DNA of 64,000 bases from contig CM055075.1 in assembly GCA_029204045.2 (NCBI GenBank), positions 21,014,491 through 21,078,490 on the forward strand, given 5' to 3'. Source of the stretch: Tillandsia leiboldiana (lineage: Eukaryota > Streptophyta > Magnoliopsida > Poales > Bromeliaceae). The notes under the pieces were generated by a model. That model made no database searches. It saw nothing but the letters and a program-made list of their open reading frames with translations, and had not been told where the DNA came from. Positions 11,063 through 23,232 of the stretch are shown here, one piece after another (within the stretch, counting starts at the first letter, position 1; every line of letters starts with the position of its first letter). Position numbers and translations under genes: made by a program.

Positions 11063-11484
11063 TTTGATTCATCCTTTTGGTTCTTTTGTTTTTCCCAGCT
11101 CTTTCAACCTTTCTTTGTCTCCCCCTATCTTGAGCATCTCTAACATGTTCTCCATGTTCTTGAGCATCTATGTTCTCCCCCTTTGTGGTACGATCATCAT
11201 TTTCCGTTCTCCCCCATTTTTCCATTTTCGTTTCGTTTGTCCTCTCTTGATGATCTCATCTCCGTCATTTCTCTTTGATTCATCCTTTTGGTTCTTTTGT
11301 TTTTCCCAGCTCTTTCAACCTTTCTTTGTCTCCCCCTATCTTGAGCATCTCTAACATGTTCTCCATGTTCTTGAGCATCTATGTTCTCCCCCTTTGTGGT
11401 ACGATCATCATTTTCCGTTCTCCCCCATTTTTCCATTTTCGTTTCGTTTGTCCTCTCTTGATGATCTCATCTCCGTCATTTCTC
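11063..11484 (-). repeat. 211-bp tandem duplication carrying extra polypurine tracts
   Basis: 11063-11273 and 11274-11484 are apparently identical copies. Each has three tccccc(c) runs, read on the minus strand as G5-rich purine tracts like the true polypurine tract. A further tract with the conserved GTGACAAAAAGGGGGAG context follows at about 11485-11503. Multiple polypurine tracts are a known Sirevirus trait; the doubling is particular to this copy. Confidence 0.88.
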
Positions 11485-11989
11485 TTCTCCCCCTTTTTGT
11501 CACAAATTGTCAAACAGTGAACATACTAGACAAAAGGAAATTACTAACAAAATTAGTTCATGGAGAAAGAGAGATAAAAGCTCAGTTCTGGTATATATAA
11601 CAAAAATGCAGATTGCGTACCGGTACCAGAAAGCAAAAATTAAATAATTTCTTGAAACAAATCCAGATTTTAGAATCTTTTCAAATACCGATTTGTATTC
11701 CATCAAGAAATCAATTTAAGTGCTTTAAATAGTGAATTCACACAGATGTCATTCAATCCAATTAATTTCACAAAATTAAAAAGATTTACTCCAAAATCAT
11801 GAAAAATAAAGGTAAAACATTATAAACCGTTTTTCATGTTATATTCATCAAACACAAGTCATCAAAAATAATCTTGAGATCCAAAGTCTATCAAGATGTA
11901 ACGGATTTACAAAGATGACATACGGAGATTTCCAAACGACATCAATCTTGAATTCTACCCTTTCAAATTGAGATAAGCACTAAAATACC

Positions 11990-12234
11990 TAAGGGTGGCT
12001 CTTTGAGCATCTTTCAACTATCCCACCTTATACCAACCAGGAGATTGTTCAAAATATAAGAGTTTTGCATATAAATCTCCAAATGCTTCAACTAAAGATT
12101 TTCTCATAAAATACTATCAAGCATCCATAACATGTGGTAGCTTCACACACAAACCGGACGACCGGGGTGGCAGCTCTTTCCTACATGTGGTGGTAGTTTT
12201 CACACTCCTTTCGGATGTAACTCTTTCCACATCT
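11990..12234 (-). other. Conserved post-pol non-coding block (C5 copy)
   Basis: It matches blocks in C1 (42007-42236), C2 and C4: the fragments ttggtataaggtgg, gatgctcaaagagcca, agatgtggaaagagttacat and the hairpin at 12154-12165. In C5 the hairpin is CCGG-TCGT-CCGG against CTCGG-TCGT-CCGAG elsewhere. It has been kept although C5 has no pol. Confidence 0.75.
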
Positions 12235-12651
12235 TTTGCAAATCATTTCAATACCCTTGAAAGAATGCAATCTCTTACGTGAAAGAATTAAATCCCAAAT
12301 TTTAGTCTATCGGTTGTCTCACGTTTATCACAATGAATTCACACAACCGAGATAGATTAAGCATCTAAAGATCACACATGATTTCTAAAATTTGATGCTT
12401 ATAAAATCAAAAACTCCTATAATGAAGTATCTTCAAGATTATGATTAAGGAGTAAAGTTGATAATCCAAATAAAATTAATTTGGAGTGAATAAAAGTGAA
12501 GCCCTTTTTATTCAATGCACTTGTTCAGTAAAAACCCTTTTGTTCAAAAACAAAGTATAAAAACGAAGAGCATTGAGAAACATGTAATGCAAAGATTAAG
12601 AAAAATATGAAAGGAAAACTAATCAAAGCATTACATACAGTCATAAGCTAT

Positions 12652-14605
12652 TTAGAACTTAAGACAAGGAAAGATATCACCTTTCCGAATCCAAAATCGC
12701 TGGATTTTGGGTTGTCTTGATTCGTTGTGGCCGGGGGTTGTCCGCTTTGACTGTTGATCCACCTTAGGTCTTTGCCTCGCAGTGATCCACTTGAATGATT
12801 GATGTTGTGGCTCGGACCTTTGGTGGGTTGAGTGAACTCCTTTGACTTGATGTGTCTTTTGATTCCGTTGAGTTCGCTCCGTAGATGAAGTTGCCGAAGG
12901 ACTCTTCTTTCTCTTTTTCGGGCAATTCTTCACCAAATGTCCTTCAAGTCCACATAGGTGACAAGTTCTTCCTTTCAATTTCATTGTGGAACTTGAAGCA
13001 TTCACAGTTTGGTTCTTTTTGAATCCCAAACCAACCTTGCTTGTTTGACCTAATCCGGACATACATTCAAGTTTCTTGGAACCGGTTGAAATCCTTTGTA
13101 TGTCGGATTTAAGTTGATGAACTTGCTTGGTCAATGCTTGATTGGTGACATGTATTTCCTCAAACTGCTTTTCAAGAAAATCAATCTTGTTAATATGGGA
13201 ATTAACGACCGTTTCCGATTGATTTATCTTTTCTTGGAGGATTTTATTATTATCCAATAAAAGCTCTCGTTCCTCCTCGAGATCATGAAGTTTGATCTTT
13301 AAAGCATGATTCTCGTCTTGATCTTCAAGTCGTTGCTTTCTCAACTTCTTGATATGTTTGGCCATCTTCTTAGATTCCGCAAGAAGTTGTTGATATGCCT
13401 CAACGAGTTCTTCCTCGTCCGACTCCCCCTCACTTGATGACTCTCCGCCGGTTATTGATGTTTCATACAAAATCAAAGGAGTAGAGTTAGTGACTAATGA
13501 TGATAAACAATTATTAGAAGAGGGAAAATGAGAGGCATGAGAAGCAACGATTTTTTTCCTCTTTACTTGAGGTTGATTCATTAGAAGTAAAATCGTCCCA
13601 AGTTTTCGCTTGCAAATCCTTCTTTTTATATAATTTCGGAGTAGGACAATCCGTTGAAATATGGTCGTAGCCTTTGCATCTATAACATCGGATTTCCCCT
13701 TCGAATTCATCTTTTTCCTTAGAAGATTTTGCAAGGAATTTGAGGTTAGAGGATTTAGAACCCGATGATCCTTTAGATGGTTTCGTGGATGAAGATCCAT
13801 CGGTTCGATTCTTCCAAAATTTCCGACGAAATTTCTTTGTGATCCGCGCCAATTGTTCTTCAAAATCGGCAAAAGAGATTTCATCGTCGGAACTCGATTC
13901 GCTATCTTCTTTCTTTGTGGATTTGAATGCAATACCTGTAAGCTTAGAAGAAGACTTGGAAGAAACTTGATTAGTAGGAAAAGTCAATTCATAAGTTTGC
14001 AAAGCACCTACTAATTCCTCAACACTCATCTCATCCGGATGACTAACGGTTTCAATGGCGGTAACCTTTGCCCTAAACCGTTCCAGAAGAGTCCGAAGTA
14101 TCTTTCTTACAATTTTCGACTCCGGGATCTTTTCTCCTAGATTAGCACATGTATTAATTACATCTTGAAGTCTAGTGTAATAATCTGTAAACAATTCATG
14201 CTCTTCCATATGAATAGAGTCAAATTGACTTGTAAGCATCTGGAGCTTTTGAATTTTTACAAGATTAGTACCCTCATGTGTAATTTTGAGAATATCCCAA
14301 ATTTCCTTCGCGGTTTCACACGCGGAAATTCTTGTAAATTCAGTCGAGGAAAGAGAGTTAAATAAAGCGTTCATACCTTTCCCATTGTAAGAAGATCTTT
14401 CAAATTCCTCTTTGGACCATCTAGAGCGAGGTTTTGGGGTAGTAGAATTTCCTACTTCCTCAACAGGATGCACCCAACCGCATTCCACGGATTGCCATAC
14501 TCGCTCATCAATTGCGATGAGAAAAGCTCTCATCCGCACTTTCCAATAAGCATAATTAGTCCCATCAAAAAGATGAGGTCTATAAATATTACCACTTTCA
14601 CCCAT
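12652..14605 (-). pseudogene. gag: C5 gag, frameshifted
   Basis: Starts at ATG 14605 (MGESGNIYRP, aligned with MVEGGNINRP of the others). Residues to about 230 are the copia Gag domain. A knuckle CYRCKGYDHISTDC follows, then a long coiled-coil stretch and a second knuckle, CHLCGLEGHLVKNC, ending WIRKGDIFPCLKF-stop. The two parts are in different frames, joined near a run of seven A (minus strand, 13551-13557). One extra A relative to its relatives would explain this, so it is either a real frameshift or a homopolymer error. The stop falls exactly where gag runs into protease in the full elements. If the run is corrected it would encode a complete Gag. Confidence 0.85.
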
Positions 14606-14688
14606 CATGATAGATAAACCTAAAACCCGCTCTGATACCAATTTCACCCAACATGATAGATAAACCTAAAACCCGCTCTGATACCAAT
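14597..14688 (-). repeat. Duplicated primer-binding-site region (2 x 46 bp)
   Basis: 14597-14642 and 14643-14688 are copies with one difference seen. Each holds the complement of TGGTATCAGAGC (14629-14640 and 14675-14686). The second copy ends at the LTR boundary and would be the working primer site; the first overlaps the Gag start. Confidence 0.9.
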
Positions 14689-16060
14689 TGTAGAGTTATG
14701 AATCCCAAAGGATCTAAATAGGTACTATCAAACAACTAGAGGGGGGGTGAATAGGTGTAATACTTAAAAACTCAATCTCAGTGCAAAATAAAAACCAATG
14801 CGGAAAATAAAAACAGCACACCGAGATATACGTGGAAACTCCAATCCAGGAGAAAAACCACGGGACCAACACGCAATAACAATCCACTAAGAATAGAAGA
14901 ATAACAAGGTGATTACCGACTCCACGGACTCAAACCCCTCCTTCAGCTTCTTCGGACCTTGCGCTGACCGGTTGGATATCCACGCAATAACAATCCCTAA
15001 GAAAAGAAGAATAACAAGGTGATTACCGTCTCCACGGATTTAACCCCTCCTTCAATTTCTTGGACCTCGCGCTCCACCGTTTTGCCCGTCCACTGCTCAC
15101 GTTCGAATCCACGAACGCACGCTTCGAATCCACGAAACGCCTTTAGCACACCGAATCCACGATGCCACGTCGAATCCACGACGCAAGCTCAGTCGATAAG
15201 AATATTGACTTCGATGGTGATCCTCTGCTTAGATTCTCATTGAGGAACCGTAGAAGAAATCTCTAAGCAAAGATTAGATCAATTCGACAAAAGATATGTT
15301 CTTGAAAGAACCATCGAATTGACCTAAAAGAGGCTATGAAGAAGATCGATAAAAACCTAGCCTCTAGGGTTGCTCTCAAGTGTTTTATAAATTGATCGGC
15401 CGTAGCTCCCACGTTTTTGAGAAACCCTAAGTGTCTATTTATAGTTTAGAAACCTTTGGAAAGAGATAAGAATCAAAAACTTACCTTATCTGGAAATTTT
15501 CAGGACGGCGATCCGGATCGGATTTACTGCGATCCGGATCGTCGTAACGAGATTGACGATTCCAGAAAACCAAGGGTTCGGGATCCGGATCGCATTGCCC
15601 GATCCGGATCGTTCATACAAATCAGAAAACTTAACATTCGGGATCCGGATCGGAAATTGCATGGATCCGGATCGAAGTCTTGTATGAAGCAACAACCTTC
15701 GGGATCCGGATCGTTGGCCCTGATCCGGATCCTGAACATGTCCGAACACCAGTTTTTGATTATTATGAAATTAAAAATTCTTCCAAGTGTTTCTATACTA
15801 TAAGAAAGTATTCGGATCACCAAAATTATTTAGTTAACCATACCTGATCCTTTTGAATACTTTCTTCTTGAGATTGATGTAACTGATCCACAATTCTTCA
15901 ACTTCAATCTTCAAGATTCAAGACACTGAGTGTCAACTTGAGCTCTTGTTGAATCTTCTCTAAGTCTTTGATTGCTGATTGACAATTTGATCCCTTTAAG
16001 ACTCCGACTCAACTCACTGACTTGACTCACGAAATATGCCAATACCAAAATGCCGTAACA
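14689..16060 (-). repeat. C5 5' LTR
   Basis: 1372 bp partner of 9418-10789. In the TGGATT hairpin near 15106-15125 it keeps a perfect GCGTTCG-type arm where the other LTR has one changed base. Confidence 0.92.
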
Positions 16061-16065
16061 AAAAG

Positions 16066-18900
16066 AGCAACTTCTCTCTCAAACGCTCTTGAAGTGGAAA
16101 GGGAAAATCTGATAAAAGTAAATATTTCCCTTCAAGAGTCCAATGAGCTTTTTGAGAAGGAACATACAAAACTGGTGGATAAAGCGGATCACTTCTCAAA
16201 GCTCTACAACGAGGCTCGACAGAATAACCTGGAAATGACAAAGACCATCTTCCAACTCAAGGATGACTTGCAGCGATTCTCTTCTGGAAGGAGTAAGTTG
16301 GATAAGCTTCTTGGTCTTGGTCAATCAAATCGGTTCGGCCTCGGGTACACTCGAACTGAAAACAGTCCAAGTTCGAGTGGGACAGTCTTTGTGCCCCAGT
16401 CGGTATCTCCTCCTCCGACACCGGAACTAACGACAAGCAACGACAACAAGCCTACTTCATCCTCCTCGGGATCGTCAAGTACTAAGGTATGTTTTCGTTG
16501 TGGCATTTTAGGGCACATAAGGAGAAATTACAAGATGGGAGCCAAACGCTCAACTCAAGCACTTCTTGCAACGACTACCAAAATGGTGCCTCCCCGGAAT
16601 TCAAAGCAAAACTTTTCAAATGAAAAGAGCCTTGGTAGTTCACCGCGCAAGACGACATCATCAAGGAGCGGCAATCGATCTGACAAGACGCTTTCACCTA
16701 GGAGAATAACCTCACGACCATTACCGACGCACTCCAAAAAATTTTGGGTGCGCAAAGGTGAAATTTATCCTTGTCTTGTTACTAATGTTTCCTTGCATGC
16801 ATATGATAATTCGTCTTGGTATCTGGATAGCGGATGTTCCCGTCACATGACCGGTGACAAAAATAGTTTTCAAAACTTTGAGAAAATCTCCGGAGGACTC
16901 GTTGTTTTCGGAGACGGTCGATCTTCCAAAATTGTTGGAAAAGGAACGGTAGCTATCCCAGATGGCCCGATTTTGAAAAACGTGTTATTTGTTGATGGCC
17001 TTAAGACTAATCTCATAAGCATAAGTCAACTTTGCGACAATGGTTTTTCAGTTAACTTTTCATCTGTTGAATGTGTTGTAACTGATAAGGACCATGTCTT
17101 CTTTTTAAAGGGGGTTAGATCTGAAAACAATTGTTATGTTGTTCCTAGTAAAACTTCTAAAAATTGTAACCTAGCCTCTTTGAATAATGAAACTCTTTGG
17201 CATGAAAGGCTAGGTCACATAAATTTTAAGGAACTTGCTAGAATTTCGAACAAGGACGTGGTAAAGGTGGTTCCAAAACTTTTACTTAAACAAAACATTG
17301 TGTGCGGCGGCTGTCAAAAGGGAAAACAGTCCAGGACAGCGCACAAGAACTTGAACCACGTTGGTACAAAACGGCCTTTGGAACTTTTACACATGGATTT
17401 AATGGGGCCAACCGGTCAACCATCTTTGGGAGGTAAATGGTATATTTTCTTATTGGTTGATGATTTCTCTCGGTATTCTTGGGTAGCATTTTTAAAAGAG
17501 AAAGCTGATACGTTTGATTCTTTTCATGAGATTTGCCATCGTATTATGATTGAAAAGAATGAAAAGATCATTCGTGTTAGAAGTGATAGAGGTGGAGAAT
17601 TCATTAATTCCAAATTCATTGATTTTTGCACTTCCAACGGCATAAAACATGAATTCTCAGCACCCTATACACCTCAGCAGAATGGTGTTGTTGAGCGCAA
17701 AAACAGGGTTGTTCAAGAGATGGCACGTGTGATGCTTCATAGCCGGAATTTACCGCTATATTTTTGGGCTGAGGCTGTGAACACCGCTGTCTATGTCAAT
17801 AATCGAGTGTATTTGCGCCCAGGAACTTTAAATACACCATATGAGCTGTGGTTTAGTAGAAAACCGGATATCAAATACTTTCGGATCTTTGGGAATCGAT
17901 GTTTTATTTTGCGTGATCGCGAAAATCTTGGTAAGTTCGATTCTCGAAGTGACGAAGGGATCTTTTTGGGTTATTCTACAAATAGCAGAGCATATCGGGT
18001 ATTTAACATGGAATCTAAAACGATTGTAGAATCTATAAATGTTAAAGTAGATGAAGCTTTTCACTTTGCATCTGAAAAATCTACCCTCGATATCTCTCTT
18101 GATGATGATACACCTGCCAATGCATCTTCTCATGATAATATTTCCAATATTAATGATGCATCTAATGGTTCTTCAAGTTTATCTGATGTGCAGGAATCGT
18201 CTCATATACCTCCGAGTACTCCGTTACCTCAAACGTTACGCATCTCCAAGGATCATCCGGAATCGAATATTATTGGAGACCCACAAGAAGGAGTTAGAAC
18301 TCGGAGGCAGTTGGTTTGTGGATTCGCTTGCTACGTATCTTTAATCGAACCAAAGAATATAGATGAAGCTCTTCAGGATGACTACTGGATTAAAGCAATG
18401 CAGGAAGAGCTCCATCAATTTGAGCGAAACAAAGTCTGGGAATTAACGAAGCCTCCAAAGCAACATAATGTGATAGGTACCAAATGGATTTTCAAGAACA
18501 AGAAAAATGAGGATGGTACTATCATCAGGAACAAGGCACGATTAGTTGCTCAAGGCTACTCTCAAGTAGAAGGTATAGACTTTGATGAAACATTCGCCCC
18601 TGTAGCTAGACTCGAGTCCATTCGTATACTATTTGCTATTGCTTGTCATTTTAAAATCAAATTATTTCAAATGGACGTTAAGAGCGCGTTTCTAAATGGG
18701 TTTTTAAATGAGGAAGTTTATGTGGCTCAACCGAAAGGTTTTGTAGACCATAAACAACCTAACCATGTTTTTCGTTTGAAAAAGGCTCTTTACGGTCTGA
18801 AACAAGCACCGCGAGCATGGTACGAAAGGTTGACAAAGCACCTTTTGGAGAAGGGCTATACTCGAGGGGGAGCTGACAGGACTCTCTTTGTGAAGCATTA
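16066..18900 (+). CDS. pol: C1 gag-pol, segment 2 (Gag end, protease, integrase, start of RT)
   Basis: Continues the C1 polyprotein in frame after C5. Numbering along the joined frame: coiled coil to about 560; second Gag knuckle at about 576, reading CFRCGILGHIRRNY, so the last Cys is Tyr; aspartic protease WYLDSGCSRHMT at about 687; integrase zinc-binding part with HERLGH and CGGCQKGKQ at about 814-850; catalytic D in HMDLMGP (about 877), D in SDRGGEF (about 941), E in QQNGVVERKN (about 975); reverse transcriptase from about 1250 with MDVKSAFLNG at about 1305. It is cut at 18900 by G1 and resumes at 40659 in frame. Apart from the knuckle change no break was seen. Confidence 0.92.
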
Positions 18901-21900
18901 TGTAGTAACCGTGATTTTAAAATCTGAAATTAAGTTTAAATAGTTGCCTGGGTTATTAAATAGTAAAATTGAACTATTAGTGGTGCAATAGTGGCCCTAA
19001 AATATCGACTTTTGATCGGGGCCTGATCTCGAAAATCCGAGATCACCTTTGCGACCGTCTCGTCGAAACATGAAAGATTCATATTCATATGTTTACGATC
19101 CAACGGTCGGATTATCCAGAAATCAACAAAGACCCGGGCGGGCCCCGCGACTTAAGTAAAGAATAGTAACCTCCTGTTTTAAATCCCCCTTCGACGGACG
19201 TCGGCCGTTTCACTGTCTAGACCCTGAACATAAGGGTGTAAGTAGTCAGTCTTAGCTATTTTCGATGTTCTGAGCGCAGTGGCGCTGACGAAATTTGCAT
19301 TTGACGAGCCTAAAGCCTCGTAAAGCGTGTCGAACTGTATAATTTACAGTATAAGATGGATTTTAAAATTCTTGGAGCTGAATTTTAGCGAACCAAAATC
19401 GCTACCTGATAGGTTTCGTCGAGCCGGACGTCGTGGCGGTGTCCATTTTTCAGTTTGACAACTCGGTTGCCTCGAAAAGCGTGAAATATGGAAAAAATCA
19501 CAGTATTTTGCGAAAAAGCCCTATATTTTATGTGTCGAATTGCTCCAAACTTGTACACGAGGGACTTCCTTGTGAGTTGTTCTACAGCAGAGGACTTAAG
19601 TGAAAATACATTAAGTTCGGGGACTTAATTGCATTTTATTGCAAACTATATCATAGCACATAGGGTTATTTCTTTGAAACCCTAGCCGCAGCCTTGGTGT
19701 AACCGTAGCCTCCTCTCCCACGACCCCACGACTTCTCTGCGAGGGTTCCCGAGCATCTGCACCACCGGCCGCCGCCCCAGGGTCGCCGGAAAAGCAAGGT
19801 TAAAACAAAGGCAACCTTGATTCTTGGGTTGTAAGTGAGGGAGAGCATCAAAACCTTTAAACTTGTGCCTGAACCTCTCTGTGGGTGTGATCTTCATCCT
19901 GAAGGCAAGTCGAGGTGGGCTGGTGCACTACCGTGGCCGCGCGTCGCCGCAGCCACCATCTTCATCTTCCTCATTTCCGGCCAAGGTGAGTCCAAGCTTT
20001 TCGTTAATTATTTTACTACCTAGACCCTTGGAGAATGTTTCTTACCTCCTTGAGATCATCCCTGCCGAACCCCAGCATTGGGTTTGCTTCCGGCCGCCGG
20101 CGGGGGAGTTGCACCCGCCGGAGTCCATTCTTGCTCCGCCTCGGGCAAGTGCTGCACCCGGGGACTTAGGATCAGATCTAAAAGCATGGAAATGTTCTGT
20201 AGGGCGTGTGGAGCCTTCCCATGAAGTTTCATGGCATATGGTGTAGTGTGTGCTTCGCAGATTGAAGCCCTATGTTTGCATTAACTTTGCTCCGGCCAAG
20301 AGTGCTCCGCCGCCGCCGCCGCCGCTTGCTGCCGCCGCCCACCTGCCCAGTTTTCTTCAGCAGGTCGAGACAAAGCCATGGGTACCCTTGCATGCAGCCC
20401 ATGCTGTCCTGCTGGGATTCCACCATTAATGGTGTTGCTCCGGCCGAGCTTGCGCCGCCGCCGTTGCTGGTGCTCCTCGCCGTTGGCCATGCATCTGGCG
20501 AGGTTCGTGGAGGCTAGTAGCACCTACAGGTGCATGTGCTTGAGACTCAGAACCCTTGTTTAAAGTTCCACCATTGTTGTCTTCTAACTTGTGTTTAAGC
20601 TTGTTGCACACCGGGTGTTTGGGGAAATGCCTCAGAGAACCCGAAGTCCATTCTAACCAATACTAAGCAGCCAGCAATGGATCAAAAGACTCCACATGAA
20701 CCCAGGAGCTTTCTGCTCAAGTTGTTTTAAAAAAATGATGAAGTGGATTGTTGAATCCCACATGCCAAGCCTTAGCCTAAGCTATGTGACCTTTGCATTG
20801 TTTCTAGCACCTTTGTAGCTTGGTTAGAGCAAGCCCTTATGTCCTCTTGAACCACTGAGCATGATAGCCATCTTCCTTTCCAACTTGAATGCTTAGTTAA
20901 ATGTTCTTCGTAAGTCGAGCTCTAAAAGCTTGAGTTTTGGAGCCTTGTTGCTCCGGCAATGTCTCCGGTTACCCAGCAGCACCAAGTTGGTGAGCCTCTG
21001 AGTTCTTTTGGTCTGCTGAACATGATGCTTGCGTCTAAATTGGGTTTGGTCGAGTGTAGGTATTAAAAGTAGTGATTTGAGCCTTTAAATATAAGAATAG
21101 TTGGCCCGAAGTTTTACGCGAATTTCACGTTGCTTCAAAAAGGTGAGCACGGTGTCCAGCAAGTCGAGAGCCACCTGCTGGTGGTGTCGGTTCATTAAAA
21201 TAGCATTCCGAAATTAAATACAAGCAAAAATAGCATGAAATTGCATGCTTTTATGCAATTTGGTAAAATTCCGGGGGCCTAAATGAAATTGTGACCATAC
21301 TAGCTGCTTTGTACAGTGTTCACATGATCTCTAAAACTTTTGTTGGAGGTCCGATGCTTTTCGTTGAGCGGGAATTGGATCCCGAACCGTAAATCGGCAA
21401 AATCGCCGGTTTAACGGCGATTCGGCGTTAATCAAGCAATTCAAGAAATTTTAGTGGTTAAACTGTGTGGCCAAGTATCAGTGGCTGTTCCCAGTGCTAT
21501 TCTAAAGAGCCCGGTGATTTTAGTTTTTAGTTTGCAACTTCCGGAGCCAAAATGGGCTTCCCGGGAGTGTTTCAGTGGTTACGGCTTTGCCGGTGCACAG
21601 GATTACCCAGAGTCTGATGTTAGGGCCTAAATGTCTTAAGTTAGACATTCTTGGGCAGTACGTGAAGTTTCACGAGTTTTGGTTATTGTTCAGCACAGAT
21701 TGGGTCATAGTGGATCTATCGGCGGATTTCCGAAAATTCGGAAGTGTCCGGGACTTCAGCGAAGTTCCCTGTTTAGCTTGTCTGCACACAGTGTGTCAGT
21801 GGGTTGGGTATGTGTGAGAGTCTATTTCTGACCTGTACTTATGATTCAGGTCCCAGCACTCTGCCGCCATCTTGCGAGCCATCCAGCAGCCACCGAGATC

Positions 21901-22406
21901 ATTGAGGTGGGTTTATCTTCGGTCCGGGCTTTATCAGGTTTGCCCTATGGGGTGCCGTGGTAGGTTGGACCCCTGTTTTTGGTGTAACCCTGAGCCTATG
22001 CTTGAGCCTTTCTGTTTATTTCGATTCCAGCATTCAGTTATTACAGCTATGTTGCCTAGATATTTCAGTTGAGCTCTTTATATGCTTTCATTCTCAGCAT
22101 TTAGTACGTATAGGGTTATACAGCTTGACATATACCATGTTTGTTTGGTTATCAGCCTAGTTATGCCAGCATTTCCTGTTCTATGATGCATGATAGAATA
22201 GGTGTATAGTTCTGCTATTTAGTTTCAGTTACAGTTCAGATATTCAGCTTCTGTTATTCAGATTCAGTTGTATAGCATCTGTGATTATTACAGCCTTCAG
22301 CATCCCGATAGGGATTTCTCAGCTTATTGCCGTTTGTGTGGTCTTTAGACCACGAGCTTGAGCATCAGCATTATGACCGCCACAGAGCCAGCTGTTCTTT
22401 CACGTA

Positions 22407-22432
22407 CACTAGCGGGTTGATCCCCCGCAGTG
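22407..22432 (+). other. Conserved LTR hairpin (G1 copy)
   Basis: CACT-a-GCGGG, loop, CCCGC-AGTG: nine pairs with one bulge. The G0 counterpart (3394-3418) has GTGGG/CCCAC, a paired change. The 3' LTR copy is near 39721-39746. Confidence 0.65.
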
Positions 22433-22436
22433 GTGT

Positions 22437-22452
22437 ACTTTACCGGTAAAGT
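22437..22452. repeat. 16-bp perfect palindrome in G1 LTR
   Basis: ACTTTACCGGTAAAGT, directly after the conserved hairpin. G0 has a near-palindrome, CTTTACCGGTAGAG, at 3423-3436; the 3' LTR copy is at 39751-39766. Confidence 0.8.
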
Positions 22453-23212
22453 GGTCAGCAGTGGCGACCCGTGAGCCCAGAGGGTTATGACAGCAGATTG
22501 GTGTACAGGTGGTATTTAGCCTGAGGTTCTGTGAGACCAAAAGTGGCATTTAGCCTGAGGTCCTTGGAACCAATAGTGGCATTGATTGGGTATTTATATT
22601 TGTTGTCATTCAGCACTTCCAGTTTGCAGTATTGTTAGTTACCAGCTTTGTTTATTGTATGATCATTATCTTCTCGTCAGATTTATCAGCATGATCAGTT
22701 TCTGCTTACCAGCTGTGTTTATTGCATGATTAGTCTTTATATGAGTACCCCTGCTTTCCACTTCAGCTTGCTTAGATTTTATATCTACATCTTGTTATTC
22801 AGCCTTCAGTATATCCTGCTTTTGCTATCCGCTTATCATTGTATCCGGTAGGTACGACTTGCTATTTCTCGGCCCGTCGTGCCCACTGGGATACATGTAG
22901 AGTGTATCTCACACCCCCTGGGTGACTGTTTTTCAGGTCAGTCGGGTGCTGGGAGATTGGGACGATCCAGTGAGCTGTTGCGCTAGAGTTGTCCCCTGCT
23001 ATTGGCCGCAGTGGCCCAGTGCTAGTATTCCCAGTTTACAGTATTGTGATCATAGATATTTTTGTATTCTTCTTAGTTGGAGTATTTGTGGACTATGTCA
23101 TGTGTTGATGTGGATGTGTTAGCTGTAGAGTTTTATATCTGGTTTAGTTGTTAATTATACTGCTCTCTGATTGCATTATTGTATCTGCCTAGCCGAGCAT
23201 GTATAGGGGAGA

Positions 23213-23232
23213 CTCTGTCCGTGTGGACAGAG
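23213..23232 (+). other. Hairpin near the 3' end of G1 LTR
   Basis: CTCTGTCC-GTGT-GGACAGAG, eight perfect pairs, 59 nt before the A-tract. The copy in the 3' LTR is at 40527-40546. Confidence 0.75.

Larger units (their letters stand above)
9418..16060 (-). mobile_element. C5: gag-only Sirevirus-type copia element
   Basis: Two 1372-bp LTRs (9418-10789 and 14689-16060) differ at about three sites by eye, so this is the youngest datable insertion here. The duplication AAAAG is at 9413-9417 and 16061-16065. The 3.9-kb interior carries primer site, gag, the conserved post-pol block and many polypurine tracts, but no protease, integrase, reverse transcriptase, RNase H or env-like gene. It must have moved with enzymes from a relative. 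Its LTR starts TGTAGAG in place of the TGTTGGG of its neighbours (minus-element right-hand terminus read on the plus strand), so it is a separate subfamily. Confidence 0.92.

Noticed and set aside
13549..13560. Programmed ribosomal frameshift at a run of seven A in C5 gag
   Set aside because: The change needed is +1, not the -1 shift expected of an A7 slippery site, and relatives are in a single frame; an extra A is simpler.
19680..20611. Possible captured host gene in the GC-rich part of the G1 LTR
   Set aside because: Open frames are short, overlap on both strands and are driven by (GCC)n; the two LTR copies are identical because of reverse transcription, not selection.
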